Assembly: GCA_902612125.1 (NCBI GenBank)
Contig: CACMBV010000001.1
Location: forward strand, 1-64,000
DNA length: 64,000 nucleotides
DNA from: an uncultured Verrucomicrobiota bacterium
GTDB lineage: Bacteria > Verrucomicrobiota > Verrucomicrobiia > Opitutales > Seribacteraceae
Direction of reading: 5' to 3'
Part shown: positions 9,581 to 16,795 of the stretch, one piece after another
Layout of the letters: each line of letters begins with the position of its first letter
Position numbering within the stretch: position 1 is the stretch's first letter
Notes under the pieces: generated by a model
What the model was told of the DNA's origin: nothing
Database searches by the model: none
What the model saw: the letters and a program-made list of their open reading frames with translations, nothing else
Position numbers and translations under genes: made by a program

Positions 9581-11038
9581 ATGATAAAGCTATCAGTTTC
9601 TATTACATTACTTCTTTCCCAAGGCTTGGCTGCCAATGACTACAATGTCCTTTTCATCATTTCGGATGATCTAACCTATACTGCTCTATCTTGTTACGGA
9701 AACAAGATTTGTAAAACTCCCAATATTGATAAGCTAGCGAGTGAGGGAGTTCGTTTCACGCAAGCATTCTGTCAGGGCACTTACTGCGGTCCATCACGGG
9801 CATCCTTTATGTCGGGATATTATCCTCATGCTACCGGTGCTCTTGGTTACAAAAGCCCCCGACCCAAAATTGAAGATCGCAGCACTTGGTCCCAACATTT
9901 TCGCAATCATGGTTACCATGCCGCTCGGGTGAGCAAGATTTATCATATGGGAGTACCAGGTGGAATTGAAAGCGGAGGCGACGGAGCGGATGATCCACTA
10001 TCCTGGGATGAAAAATACAACTGTAAAGGACCGGAATGGCGTGCGCCCGGCGATGGAGAAACTCTCGAAAAAAATCCGGACGGGAAACGACCCGTGGAAG
10101 GTGGTAATACTTTTGTTGTCGTTGAAGCAGATGGGGATGATCTGGTTCACTCGGATGGCAAAGCCGCGGCCAAAGCAGTGGAATTGCTCGGGAAATTCGA
10201 AGGGATAAAAAAGCCGTTTTGGCTGGGGGTCGGATTTGTCAGGCCACATGTTCCCTTTGTGGCACCCCGTAAATATTACGAACCGTTCAAACCGTATTCG
10301 AAAATGGTTCTGCCTGAAAAGTTGCCCGGTAACTGGGATGATATTCCACAGGCTGGTATCAATTATTGTACCAGCGAAAACATGCAGATGGGTATTCGTA
10401 AACAAAAGAAGGCGATTGGTGGATACTATGCCTCCGTTGCTTACCTTGATGCTCAGGTTGGAAAAGTGATGGATGCGTTGGAAAAGTCGGGGAAGCGTGA
10501 GAATACCATCGTTATCTTCCCCAGCGATCACGGGTTTCACCTTGGAGAACACGACTTCTGGGCAAAGGTTAGCCTACGTGATGAATCAGCCAAAGTTCCC
10601 TTGATCATTTCAGTTCCCGGAAAAAAACCGACCGTATGTCATTCATTTGTAGAACTCCTTGATCTCTACCCCACCCTTTCCAGTCTTTGTGATTTACCCA
10701 AACAAGACAGACTTCAGGGGAAAGATATTTCACCTATGCTCGATGATCCATCGTATGAAGTTCGTAAAGAAGCATTCTGCGTGGCTCCCATGCGGACAGG
10801 CTTTTTACTTAGAAATAAAAAGTGGGCATTTATTCAATATGGTGAAAAGCTACCGGCCCAATTGAAAGGCGGCTTTGAACATGGCAGGAATGGCATCGAG
10901 CTTTTTGATATGGAAAAAGACCCTCAACAATTCACTAATCTCGCCGATACTTTAAAATACCAACCTGTCGTCCAATCCTTCCGAAGGAAATTGGAGGAAA
11001 AACTGATCGCCATTCGAGATTGCGACCTAAAAAAGTAA
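9581..11038 (+). CDS. secreted sulfatase (iduronate-2-sulfatase-like, family S1)
   Basis: 485 residues with a signal peptide (residues 1-18, ending LAA). The formylglycine site is Cys69 in TYCGPSRASFMSG, matching C-X-P-S-R. Metal-binding residues include DD at 29-30, and a second site with PSDHGFHLGEHDFWAKVSLRDES is characteristic of iduronate-2-sulfatase-like S1 enzymes. The expected reaction is hydrolysis of sulfate esters of polysaccharides in the periplasm or outside the cell, after Cys-to-formylglycine maturation by an enzyme not encoded in this window. It is a single gene, divergent from fbp. Substrate cannot be told from the sequence. Confidence 0.92.
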   Translation: MIKLSVSITLLLSQGLAANDYNVLFIISDDLTYTALSCYGNKICKTPNIDKLASEGVRFTQAFCQGTYCGPSRASFMSGYYPHATGALGYKSPRPKIEDRSTWSQHFRNHGYHAARVSKIYHMGVPGGIESGGDGADDPLSWDEKYNCKGPEWRAPGDGETLEKNPDGKRPVEGGNTFVVVEADGDDLVHSDGKAAAKAVELLGKFEGIKKPFWLGVGFVRPHVPFVAPRKYYEPFKPYSKMVLPEKLPGNWDDIPQAGINYCTSENMQMGIRKQKKAIGGYYASVAYLDAQVGKVMDALEKSGKRENTIVIFPSDHGFHLGEHDFWAKVSLRDESAKVPLIISVPGKKPTVCHSFVELLDLYPTLSSLCDLPKQDRLQGKDISPMLDDPSYEVRKEAFCVAPMRTGFLLRNKKWAFIQYGEKLPAQLKGGFEHGRNGIELFDMEKDPQQFTNLADTLKYQPVVQSFRRKLEEKLIAIRDCDLKK

Positions 11039-11077
11039 ACCCACAAACTCTATTGTAGAAATTTAGGAGGGTCAAAG

Positions 11078-11194
11078 ATGCCGAGTGCTTTTTTCTTGGC
11101 AAAAGGTAGCCTATCGTGCTTTGAATGTCCGCCAATTCATCACAGGCAAATATCTATAAAGCATGGTTCTTGTAGCAGAAATAGAGGATTCTGA
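11078..11194 (+). other. 38-codon ORF with strong Shine-Dalgarno, overlapping the next gene
   Basis: ATG at 11078 lies 7 bases after AGGAGG (11065-11070), the best ribosome-binding site in this neighbourhood. The ORF encodes 38 residues (MPSAFFLAKGSLSCFECPPI to ...RNRGF) and ends at 11194, 31 bases inside the following M90 gene in another frame. It may couple translation to the next gene or be a remnant of a longer N-terminus; the peptide itself resembles nothing I recognise. Confidence 0.3.
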
Positions 11195-11915
11195 AGAAAA
11201 ACACAGAGGAAAGAAGCTTAACGAAAGTCAAAGGCATCTCTTATCTTCCAAACTTGGCTTGTGGCCCTGGGTACCAAATGAAATCAAACAACTCTGGGAA
11301 GAGAAAATCCTTTGCTTTCTGGAACTTTTCTCCTTTCCAGAAAAAAGAGATGATTTCCCCACTGATGACATAAAACTTTTGGTTGCTGCAGAAGCTTGCC
11401 TGCTAATCAGTAAACGAGATTTTTCAGATTATCGATTTCTTCAATCTATTCACATCTGGGAGAATCAAATCCCCAGGCAACCGGGAGCCCATGGCATGGC
11501 ATCGATGCGAGAAGTTCATTTAAGCTGGAAATACCTTGAAAAAACCATTGGTAAAGGGCGAGACGGGCAAAACCTGGTACTCCATGAATTCGCCCATGTG
11601 ATCGACTTCTCGGATGATGGGAAAGCCCAAAGTATTCCTGTTCCCAGAACATCCAAGGACTTTGAGTTTTGGGAAAAGTTGATTGCGGAAATGCATGCAA
11701 AAATTGTGTCAGCCCACTCTGAGGGAACTAAATTTCCTGTCCGTTCGTATGCCGGACTAAAATGTGATAAAGGACTGACACCGGAAATTTTTTCATGCGG
11801 TACGTCCGCCTTTTTTGAATGTGGCAAAAGCCTAAAGCAGGAATGTCCGGACTTTTATGAGGCAATGGCCGGATTTTATGGAATGGACCCAGCTACTTGG
11901 AAAAAAATTGGATGA
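11163..11915 (+). CDS. M90 family metallopeptidase, MtfA-like (copy 1)
   Basis: 250 residues. The zinc site HEFAH is at residues 141-145 inside LVLHEFAHVIDFSDDGKAQ, the M90 (MtfA, Mlc titration factor A) consensus, and a conserved FSCGTSAFFE block follows near residue 215. E. coli MtfA binds the glucose repressor Mlc and has aminopeptidase activity; whether this protein has an Mlc partner is unknown. It lacks the N-terminal membrane segment of the tandem copy at 11970. The ATG at 11163 follows an in-frame stop (TAA two codons before), so no longer in-frame version is possible, and its own ribosome site is weak. Together with the well-primed small ORF upstream this suggests translational coupling or loss of a former N-terminus. 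Confidence 0.85.
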   Translation: MVLVAEIEDSEEKHRGKKLNESQRHLLSSKLGLWPWVPNEIKQLWEEKILCFLELFSFPEKRDDFPTDDIKLLVAAEACLLISKRDFSDYRFLQSIHIWENQIPRQPGAHGMASMREVHLSWKYLEKTIGKGRDGQNLVLHEFAHVIDFSDDGKAQSIPVPRTSKDFEFWEKLIAEMHAKIVSAHSEGTKFPVRSYAGLKCDKGLTPEIFSCGTSAFFECGKSLKQECPDFYEAMAGFYGMDPATWKKIG

Positions 11916-11969
11916 TCATCGGAGTTATAAACTACATCGATAGTCCATTTCAAACTAAGCTGGAGAAGT

Positions 11970-12842
11970 ATGGCCCCAATCCTTGAATTATTATTAATCG
12001 TATTGGGCATGGGCTTGCTTTTTGCGGGTATTTTCTGGCGGGTTGAGAGCAACAAAAAATCTGGCCGATCTAACTCAGCGTATAAGCTTTCAAACAATCG
12101 CGGACAAGAGCTCGACAGGTCACTTGAGAAAAACCGAGGAAAAAAGATTTCCTTTAAACAAAGACAGATCATCAGAAGCAATATTGGTATTTACGCATGG
12201 ATTCCGAGCGAACTTATGGGTCCTTGGGAGGAACGCATTATCACCTTTCTCGAATCTTTCCCCATCACCTTTGAAAGAAAAAACGAAGCTACGGATGAAA
12301 TGAAGATATTGGTTGCAGCAGAAGCTGCACTCTTGATTGTTCAACGTCCCATGTCTGATTATCGTCACCTGCGAGTGGTGCACCTATGGAAGGATCAAAT
12401 CGATGGACAGGAAAACGCTCTTGGAACCGCAAACCGCCATCAAGTCAAACTCAGTTGGAAATACTTAAAGATGCATATTAGAAAAGCCAGAGACGGGCAC
12501 AACCTGACCCTGCATGAATTTGCCCATCTGATTGATTTTGCCGATTATGGTGTCGCCCAGAGTATCCCCGTTTCCCAGGGAACTTCGTGCTTCGATGAAT
12601 GGAAACAGGTTGTCGATGTCGAACATGAACGACTGATGAAAGCATATGAATCTGGTAAAAACTATTCGATTCGGGCATATGGTGGCTATGAATGCATCAA
12701 AGGAAACAAGCCCGAGCTTTTTTCATGCGGTACATCCGCTTTTTTTGAAAGGGGTGCCAGGCTAAAAAGAGAGTCGCCGGAGATATACGATTTATTCAAG
12801 AAATTTTATGGAATTGATCCCGCCTCTTGGCGAAGAAAATGA
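11970..12842 (+). CDS. M90 family metallopeptidase, MtfA-like, membrane-anchored (copy 2)
   Basis: 290 residues, clearly paralogous to the preceding gene along its whole catalytic part: HEFAH at 182-186 within LHEFAHLIDFADYGVAQ, then FSCGTSAFFERG. Unlike copy 1 it carries an N-terminal hydrophobic helix (residues 4-23, LELLLIVLGMGLLFAG), so it should be membrane-tethered with the peptidase on the cytoplasmic side, the usual arrangement of many verrucomicrobial/proteobacterial MtfA relatives. A GGAG ribosome site precedes the ATG. The pair arose by tandem duplication and diverged in localisation. It ends 3 bases before the convergent chrA gene. Confidence 0.87.
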   Translation: MAPILELLLIVLGMGLLFAGIFWRVESNKKSGRSNSAYKLSNNRGQELDRSLEKNRGKKISFKQRQIIRSNIGIYAWIPSELMGPWEERIITFLESFPITFERKNEATDEMKILVAAEAALLIVQRPMSDYRHLRVVHLWKDQIDGQENALGTANRHQVKLSWKYLKMHIRKARDGHNLTLHEFAHLIDFADYGVAQSIPVSQGTSCFDEWKQVVDVEHERLMKAYESGKNYSIRAYGGYECIKGNKPELFSCGTSAFFERGARLKRESPEIYDLFKKFYGIDPASWRRK

Positions 12843-12845
12843 TTC

Positions 12846-14072
12846 CTATAAAACTAAACTCAATCCCCAGGATATAATACCCAGCAAAATCACGAGCATT
12901 GGAGCGGGGATTTTGCGACTCATCAATGCAAACAAGGTGAGCAAAAAGAAAACATAGGTTGGCATACTTTGGTCTATGCCCAGGAGAATCACGACCAGTG
13001 CCCCGCCAATTAGCCCCCCAGCCGTTGCATTTAATCCGGCAAGAGCCTTGGGCACCCATGGTAAACTTCTGAATTTCTCCCATATTGGATGAACGCAAAA
13101 GAGAAGGAAAGTACCGGGAAGAAAAATTGCAAACCCGCCAAGCAGGGCACCCAATGCCTGCCTCGTTACTGTTCCTTGATTCTCCGACAAGCCTCCAGCA
13201 AAAGCGGCAAAAGAAAACATGGGGCCCGGAAGGGCCTGGACTAAACCGAATCCTGAGAGAAATTCTTCTGCCGTAAGCAAACCAGTCTGGTCCACCAATT
13301 CGCCCTGCATCACGGGAACCACCACCTGCCCTCCCCCAAAGACCAAATATCCATAACGGTAAAACCGCTCAAATAATACAATCAGGGAATCAGGTGAAAA
13401 CTGCATCGCTATCCAGCAAATTGAAGTGATGCCCACAAACAATGTGAAGATCCCCCACGGGAAAGAATTTCCGACTACATTATTCTTTGGCTCAGTCTTT
13501 TGACTGTCACCTAGAACAATTCCAAGCATTCCGCCGGACAAGAGAATCAAAGGTATTCCCCAGGGAGAACCACTCATTAAAACAACCGCAAATCCCTGTG
13601 CCCAAAGAGCAACCGTGAGTTTATCCGTCACTACTTTTCGACCAATCTGCCAAGCCGCCCATGCGACAAAACCGGCAGCCATCGGCACGAGAAATTCAAG
13701 CCAGACCGGAAAGGAATTTGAAGAACCAAATACCTGAGGAATAAAGGATAAGCATCCCATCAGCAGAATCATGGGTAGTGCCCAGACCACCAAGGTTAAT
13801 AAAGCAAGGGAACGCCCTCCCCTTTCCAGTCCGATGCCGGTTATTACCTGCGTGCTTGTGGGACCAGGAAGAAAACTGCAAAGAGCCATCCACTCCATCA
13901 GTGCTTTTTCGGTAAGATAATTTTTCTTCACCACCAGACGGTCAAGAAAGACTCCGAGGTGAGCCTCCGGGCCACCAAAAGCTATCAGAGAACACATAAA
14001 AACATCCTTTAGAAATGAAGAGGTAGAGAACGGATTTCCTTCCGTTCCCTCGAGATCTTTTGAATCACTCAC
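12846..14072 (-). CDS. chrA: chromate transporter family protein (CHR, two-domain)
   Basis: 408 residues, the length of long-chain CHR proteins with two homologous halves. Motifs include FGGPEAHLGVF (half 1), LPGPTSTQV, FGGGQVVVPVM (half 2) and ALPGPMFSFA. It is a polytopic inner-membrane protein; family members export chromate, and some are linked to sulfate or other oxyanions. I start it at GTG 14070-14072, whose GTGA overlaps the TGA stop of the aquaporin gene; a longer in-frame version with an upstream ATG at 14139-14141 would lie wholly inside that gene and is not hydrophobic. As the last gene of an arsR-arsC-aqpS operon it may handle chromate or another oxyanion co-regulated with arsenic. 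Substrate is inferred. Confidence 0.88.
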   Translation of the reverse strand: MSDSKDLEGTEGNPFSTSSFLKDVFMCSLIAFGGPEAHLGVFLDRLVVKKNYLTEKALMEWMALCSFLPGPTSTQVITGIGLERGGRSLALLTLVVWALPMILLMGCLSFIPQVFGSSNSFPVWLEFLVPMAAGFVAWAAWQIGRKVVTDKLTVALWAQGFAVVLMSGSPWGIPLILLSGGMLGIVLGDSQKTEPKNNVVGNSFPWGIFTLFVGITSICWIAMQFSPDSLIVLFERFYRYGYLVFGGGQVVVPVMQGELVDQTGLLTAEEFLSGFGLVQALPGPMFSFAAFAGGLSENQGTVTRQALGALLGGFAIFLPGTFLLFCVHPIWEKFRSLPWVPKALAGLNATAGGLIGGALVVILLGIDQSMPTYVFFLLTLFALMSRKIPAPMLVILLGIISWGLSLVL

Positions 14073-14707
14073 TTCTGTGATTCGAAAAATGTCCGGTAGA
14101 CAATAAGAGCGAGAAAAGCTCCTATAATTTGGGCCACACAAAAGTGTAAAATATCATTGGTGGAAATTCCGGCAAAGGTATTGGAAAAGGATCTGCCGAT
14201 CGTTCCCGCAGGATTGGCAAAAGACGTGGAGGAAGTAAACCAATAAGCCGCCCCGATGTAGGCTGCCACCGTTACAGCCACCTTTTCCTTGGCTGACAAT
14301 AAAATGACCATCAGCAATCCAAAGGTGGCGAGTATTTCACTCACAAACAAATGAGTGCCACTCCTTGGCTTTTCCGAAAATAAAACGGGATCCAATTCAA
14401 AAATATAATTGGCAAGCATCACTCCAAGGATAGCTCCAGAAATCTGGAGAATAATAAAAATGGTGCAGACCTGTATTGATATTTGTTTCCTTACCAGCAT
14501 GACCATGGATACCACCGGATTGAAGTGTGAGCTGTGATCTCCAAAGATGGTAATAAGAAAAAAGAGGGCAAACACGGTGGCCAGGGTATTAGCCAGCAGA
14601 GTCAGGGAATCATTGGAGCTCAGATTCTGTCCCATGATCCCCGAACCGACCACTGTACAAAACAGGAAGGCCGTGCCTAAGAATTCAGAAAAATACTTGG
14701 ATTTCAT
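14069..14707 (-). CDS. aqpS: MIP/aquaporin family channel, AqpS-like
   Basis: 212 residues, six hydrophobic segments, with the two aquaporin half-helix motifs at residues 63-65 (NPV in SSHFNPVVSM) and 165-167 (NPA in SFANPAGTIG). The first box is NPV rather than NPA. In Sinorhizobium meliloti the aquaglyceroporin AqpS replaces the ArsB pump: ArsC makes arsenite, which then leaves through AqpS down its gradient. The same replacement is suggested here because no ArsB or Acr3 gene is present and arsC lies 9 bases upstream. Gene order and likely cotranscription support an arsenic role; direct water or glycerol transport cannot be excluded. Confidence 0.87.
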   Translation of the reverse strand: MKSKYFSEFLGTAFLFCTVVGSGIMGQNLSSNDSLTLLANTLATVFALFFLITIFGDHSSHFNPVVSMVMLVRKQISIQVCTIFIILQISGAILGVMLANYIFELDPVLFSEKPRSGTHLFVSEILATFGLLMVILLSAKEKVAVTVAAYIGAAYWFTSSTSFANPAGTIGRSFSNTFAGISTNDILHFCVAQIIGAFLALIVYRTFFESQK

Positions 14708-14716
14708 TTTAGTAAA

Positions 14717-15166
14717 TTATTTCTCCCCTAAAGATTCGGGTAGTGTGAGGATATACTCTTTGATTTCATCGCGAACTTTTCGGTAACAATCCAATTGAGC
14801 ATCTTCAGATGCACCTTGTTCAGCCAATTCCTTTGCCATCTTAGGGGGATCCGGAAATCCACTGTGTACCACCTTACAATTTGCGGGAAAGATAGGACAG
14901 GTTTCGTGAGCATGTCCACAAACGGTAACCACCACATCGAGCTGTGTATCCGCAAAGTCGCGAATATTTTCTGATTTTTGTGAAGTCACATCCACACCCG
15001 CCTCCTTCATTACCTTAACCATATTGGGATTCAGCCCGTGCGTCTCGATACCGGCCGAAAATGCCTCAATATGATCTCCCTTGAGGTGGCGGACCCATCC
15101 CTCAGCCATCTGGCTACGGCAGGAATTACCTGTACATAAAAAAAGAAGTTTTAGTTTTTTATTCAT
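14717..15166 (-). CDS. arsC: thioredoxin-coupled arsenate reductase (LMW-PTP fold)
   Basis: 149 residues. The P-loop CTGNSCR is at residues 11-17 (C-X5-R), and two further cysteines at 83 and 90 (CGHAHETC) correspond to the redox relay Cys82/Cys89 of Staphylococcus aureus pI258 ArsC, so this should be the thioredoxin-dependent type reducing arsenate to arsenite in the cytoplasm. The ATG start is clean. It lies 18 bases downstream of arsR and 9 bases upstream of the aquaporin gene. A plain protein tyrosine phosphatase would lack the two relay cysteines, so the assignment is firm. Confidence 0.94.
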   Translation of the reverse strand: MNKKLKLLFLCTGNSCRSQMAEGWVRHLKGDHIEAFSAGIETHGLNPNMVKVMKEAGVDVTSQKSENIRDFADTQLDVVVTVCGHAHETCPIFPANCKVVHSGFPDPPKMAKELAEQGASEDAQLDCYRKVRDEIKEYILTLPESLGEK

Positions 15167-15184
15167 GAAAATTCTAGATTCGAG

Positions 15185-15568
15185 CTAACAACACAAAGTT
15201 TTGGACTTTTCTTTTCTCTGCCGAATTCGCAACTCAATTGGACTGCAATCAGTAACCAGCTTTAATTTATCCAACTCAAGATTAAGTTCCGCATCATTAG
15301 AAATATTTTTCTTAACCCATTTCAAAAGAGACTGGATTTCTGGATCCGTTCGATTCAATCGATAATGCACCCATTTTCCTTCTTTTCTGCTGCTTATGAA
15401 ACCAGCATTAGCAAGGATGCCTAAATGGTTTGAGGCAGTTGCTCCGCTAACACCCAACCACTCGTGAATTTGACAGGCACATAGTTCTTTGGACAAGAAA
15501 AGACTAGCAATAATTCGTAAACGATTACGATCTCCCAATGCCTTACAAATTTTGTCAATGCGTTTCAA
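15185..15568 (-). CDS. arsR: ArsR/SmtB-type metalloregulator
   Basis: 127 residues with a winged helix: SGATASNHLGIL is the recognition helix and KEGKWVHYRL the wing. The As(III)-sensing motif C-X-C is at Cys30 and Cys32 (ELCACQIHEWLG), the position of ELCVCDL in classical ArsR; the protein also ends in CC. It should repress its own operon until arsenite binds. The only feasible start in this frame is TTG at 15566-15568, because an in-frame TAA lies four codons upstream and no ATG precedes the conserved LGDRNRLRI block. The promoter -10 element is so near that the transcript would have almost no leader. Confidence 0.93.
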   Translation of the reverse strand: MKRIDKICKALGDRNRLRIIASLFLSKELCACQIHEWLGVSGATASNHLGILANAGFISSRKEGKWVHYRLNRTDPEIQSLLKWVKKNISNDAELNLELDKLKLVTDCSPIELRIRQRKEKSKTLCC

Positions 15569-15576
15569 TTGATCGA

Positions 15577-15606
15577 TTTATATTTAGTTGATTATCTAAA
15601 TGTCAA
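15577..15606 (-). promoter_or_regulatory. sigma-70-type promoter of the ars operon
   Basis: On the minus strand TTGACA (15606-15601) is followed after 18 bases by TATAAA (15582-15577). Transcription would begin near 15570, practically at the TTG start codon of arsR, giving a leaderless or near-leaderless mRNA. Not tested; spacing and sequence are read directly. Confidence 0.65.
15582..15601. promoter_or_regulatory. candidate ArsR operator
   Basis: Perfect inverted repeat ATTTAG-N8-CTAAAT that fills the spacer between the -35 and -10 elements of the arsR promoter, where a repressor would block RNA polymerase. Assignment to ArsR is by location. Confidence 0.55.
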
Positions 15607-15983
15607 TGTAAATTCCTTGATCTTTTAGACTCAAATTTAAGTTCGGTGACACCGTTGCGAAAAAGTTACATTTTCAAGATAAAGCCAGCAGAACAGCAAA
15701 ATGAAAATGGTTATAAAAATCAGCACACTCTCGTAAGTCACATAAACTATTCCGTAGACTGAAGTACCACCATCACTTTTTAAAATGGAAAATTATTACG
15801 AGCAATCATTTGATCATTTCCATTGAAAACCTCTATCTGAAATCTTTATTTTTTCCTTAAAGTTAAGGAGCTTATTGATTATCTAATTTTCAAAAGCTAC
15901 TATGCGCCAAAATTGTAACAACAGTGCAACGTTACAAGACGGAATACCACAATCACCTTGTTCATCATTTATGGAGATGAAAA
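15602..15983. other. intergenic region between ars promoter and TonB2 operon
   Basis: About 380 bases without a convincing gene, AT-rich. It holds a second copy of TTGATTATCTAA at 15875-15886 (first copy 15588-15599 in the ars operator), and an inverted repeat at 15913-15937. It should contain the promoter of the 15984 operon; no clear -35/-10 pair was recognised. Confidence 0.5.
15913..15937. promoter_or_regulatory. inverted repeat TTGTAAC-N11-GTTACAA upstream of the TonB2 operon
   Basis: Perfect 7-base arms (15913-15919 and 15931-15937), 46 bases before the DUF3450 start codon. Within it GTAAC and GCAAC are spaced 11 bases apart (15915, 15926), the same phasing as the GTTAC repeats before phoB but in opposite orientation. 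A regulator-binding site is plausible; linkage to PhoB is weak. Confidence 0.35.
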
Positions 15984-16775
15984 ATGAAAATATTTCCAAA
16001 ACCTCCGTTTATGAAACAAATTTTACATCTAAAAGCACCAGTCACTTTACTCCTTTTTACAGGATCGTTATTCTGCGAAATTCCAAAAGCACCTTCCATC
16101 TTTAAAGAATGGATTGCTACTGAAAGACTGATTACAAAGGAATCTTCGTCGTGGGAAATCGAAAAAAGTTCACTCAACGATCTGGTCGAATTACTCGAAG
16201 AGGAGAAGCAAACGATCGATGAAAAGCTTCAATCTGTTGAAAAAGAAAATTCTGCAGGTGAAGAGGAGAGAATAAAATTAGCTGATCAGAATGAGGATTT
16301 GAAATCAGCAATACTGCCAGTTTCTGAAACTCTTGAAAAATTGGAGAGTCAACTTTTGAGACTTGCTCCTCGCTTCCCTCCCCCTCTTCAGGACGACTTG
16401 CAGAGCTTCCTAAACCGAATTCCTAACAAAAATAAACAAGAAACAATAACCGCTTCGGTTAGTCAGCGACTGCAGGCTGTAGTTGGAGCACTTGCAAAAA
16501 TTGACAAATTTAACAGCTCAATCGCTCTTGATGAAAAATTATTAAAGATCGAAAGCGGTGAGGTAAAAGTCAGCGTTTTGTATTTTGGTTTAGGGATAGC
16601 TTATTTCTCAGACGAAACCGGCACCAAGGCAGGTTATTTACTTCCATCCGAAAATGGTTGGGATGAATTCGATCAGCCAACGGCTGGTCCTGCAATTCTG
16701 GAAACAATTTCATTTTATAACCGAACTGCTCAAAAACAGGCAACATTTGTGGACCTTCCCTTTAAAACAAACTGA
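15984..16775 (+). CDS. DUF3450-type periplasmic protein of a TonB2 system
   Basis: 263 residues: signal-like N-terminus (hydrophobic LLLFTGSLFCEI after the second Met), a long heptad-rich coiled coil (about residues 50-115, rich in E, K and L), and a C-terminal domain with GIAYFSDETGTKAGYLLPS. Family, position and architecture match DUF3450 proteins, which occur at the head of Vibrio-type TonB2 operons. It is expected to act in the periplasm with the TtpC-like protein next to it. The ATG at 15984 follows GGAGATGAAAA and is preferred; an ATG at 16008 is the alternative and would give a more compact signal peptide. Its C-terminal motif recurs in the N-terminal part of the next protein, implying common ancestry. 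Confidence 0.78.
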   Translation: MKIFPKPPFMKQILHLKAPVTLLLFTGSLFCEIPKAPSIFKEWIATERLITKESSSWEIEKSSLNDLVELLEEEKQTIDEKLQSVEKENSAGEEERIKLADQNEDLKSAILPVSETLEKLESQLLRLAPRFPPPLQDDLQSFLNRIPNKNKQETITASVSQRLQAVVGALAKIDKFNSSIALDEKLLKIESGEVKVSVLYFGLGIAYFSDETGTKAGYLLPSENGWDEFDQPTAGPAILETISFYNRTAQKQATFVDLPFKTN

Positions 16776-16795
16776 TCATTCAAATTATTCTTTCA

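Noticed and set aside
14073-14141. N-terminal extension of chrA to an upstream ATG
   Set aside because: It would lie fully within the aquaporin gene and is not hydrophobic; GTG 14070-14072 with GTGA coupling is preferred.
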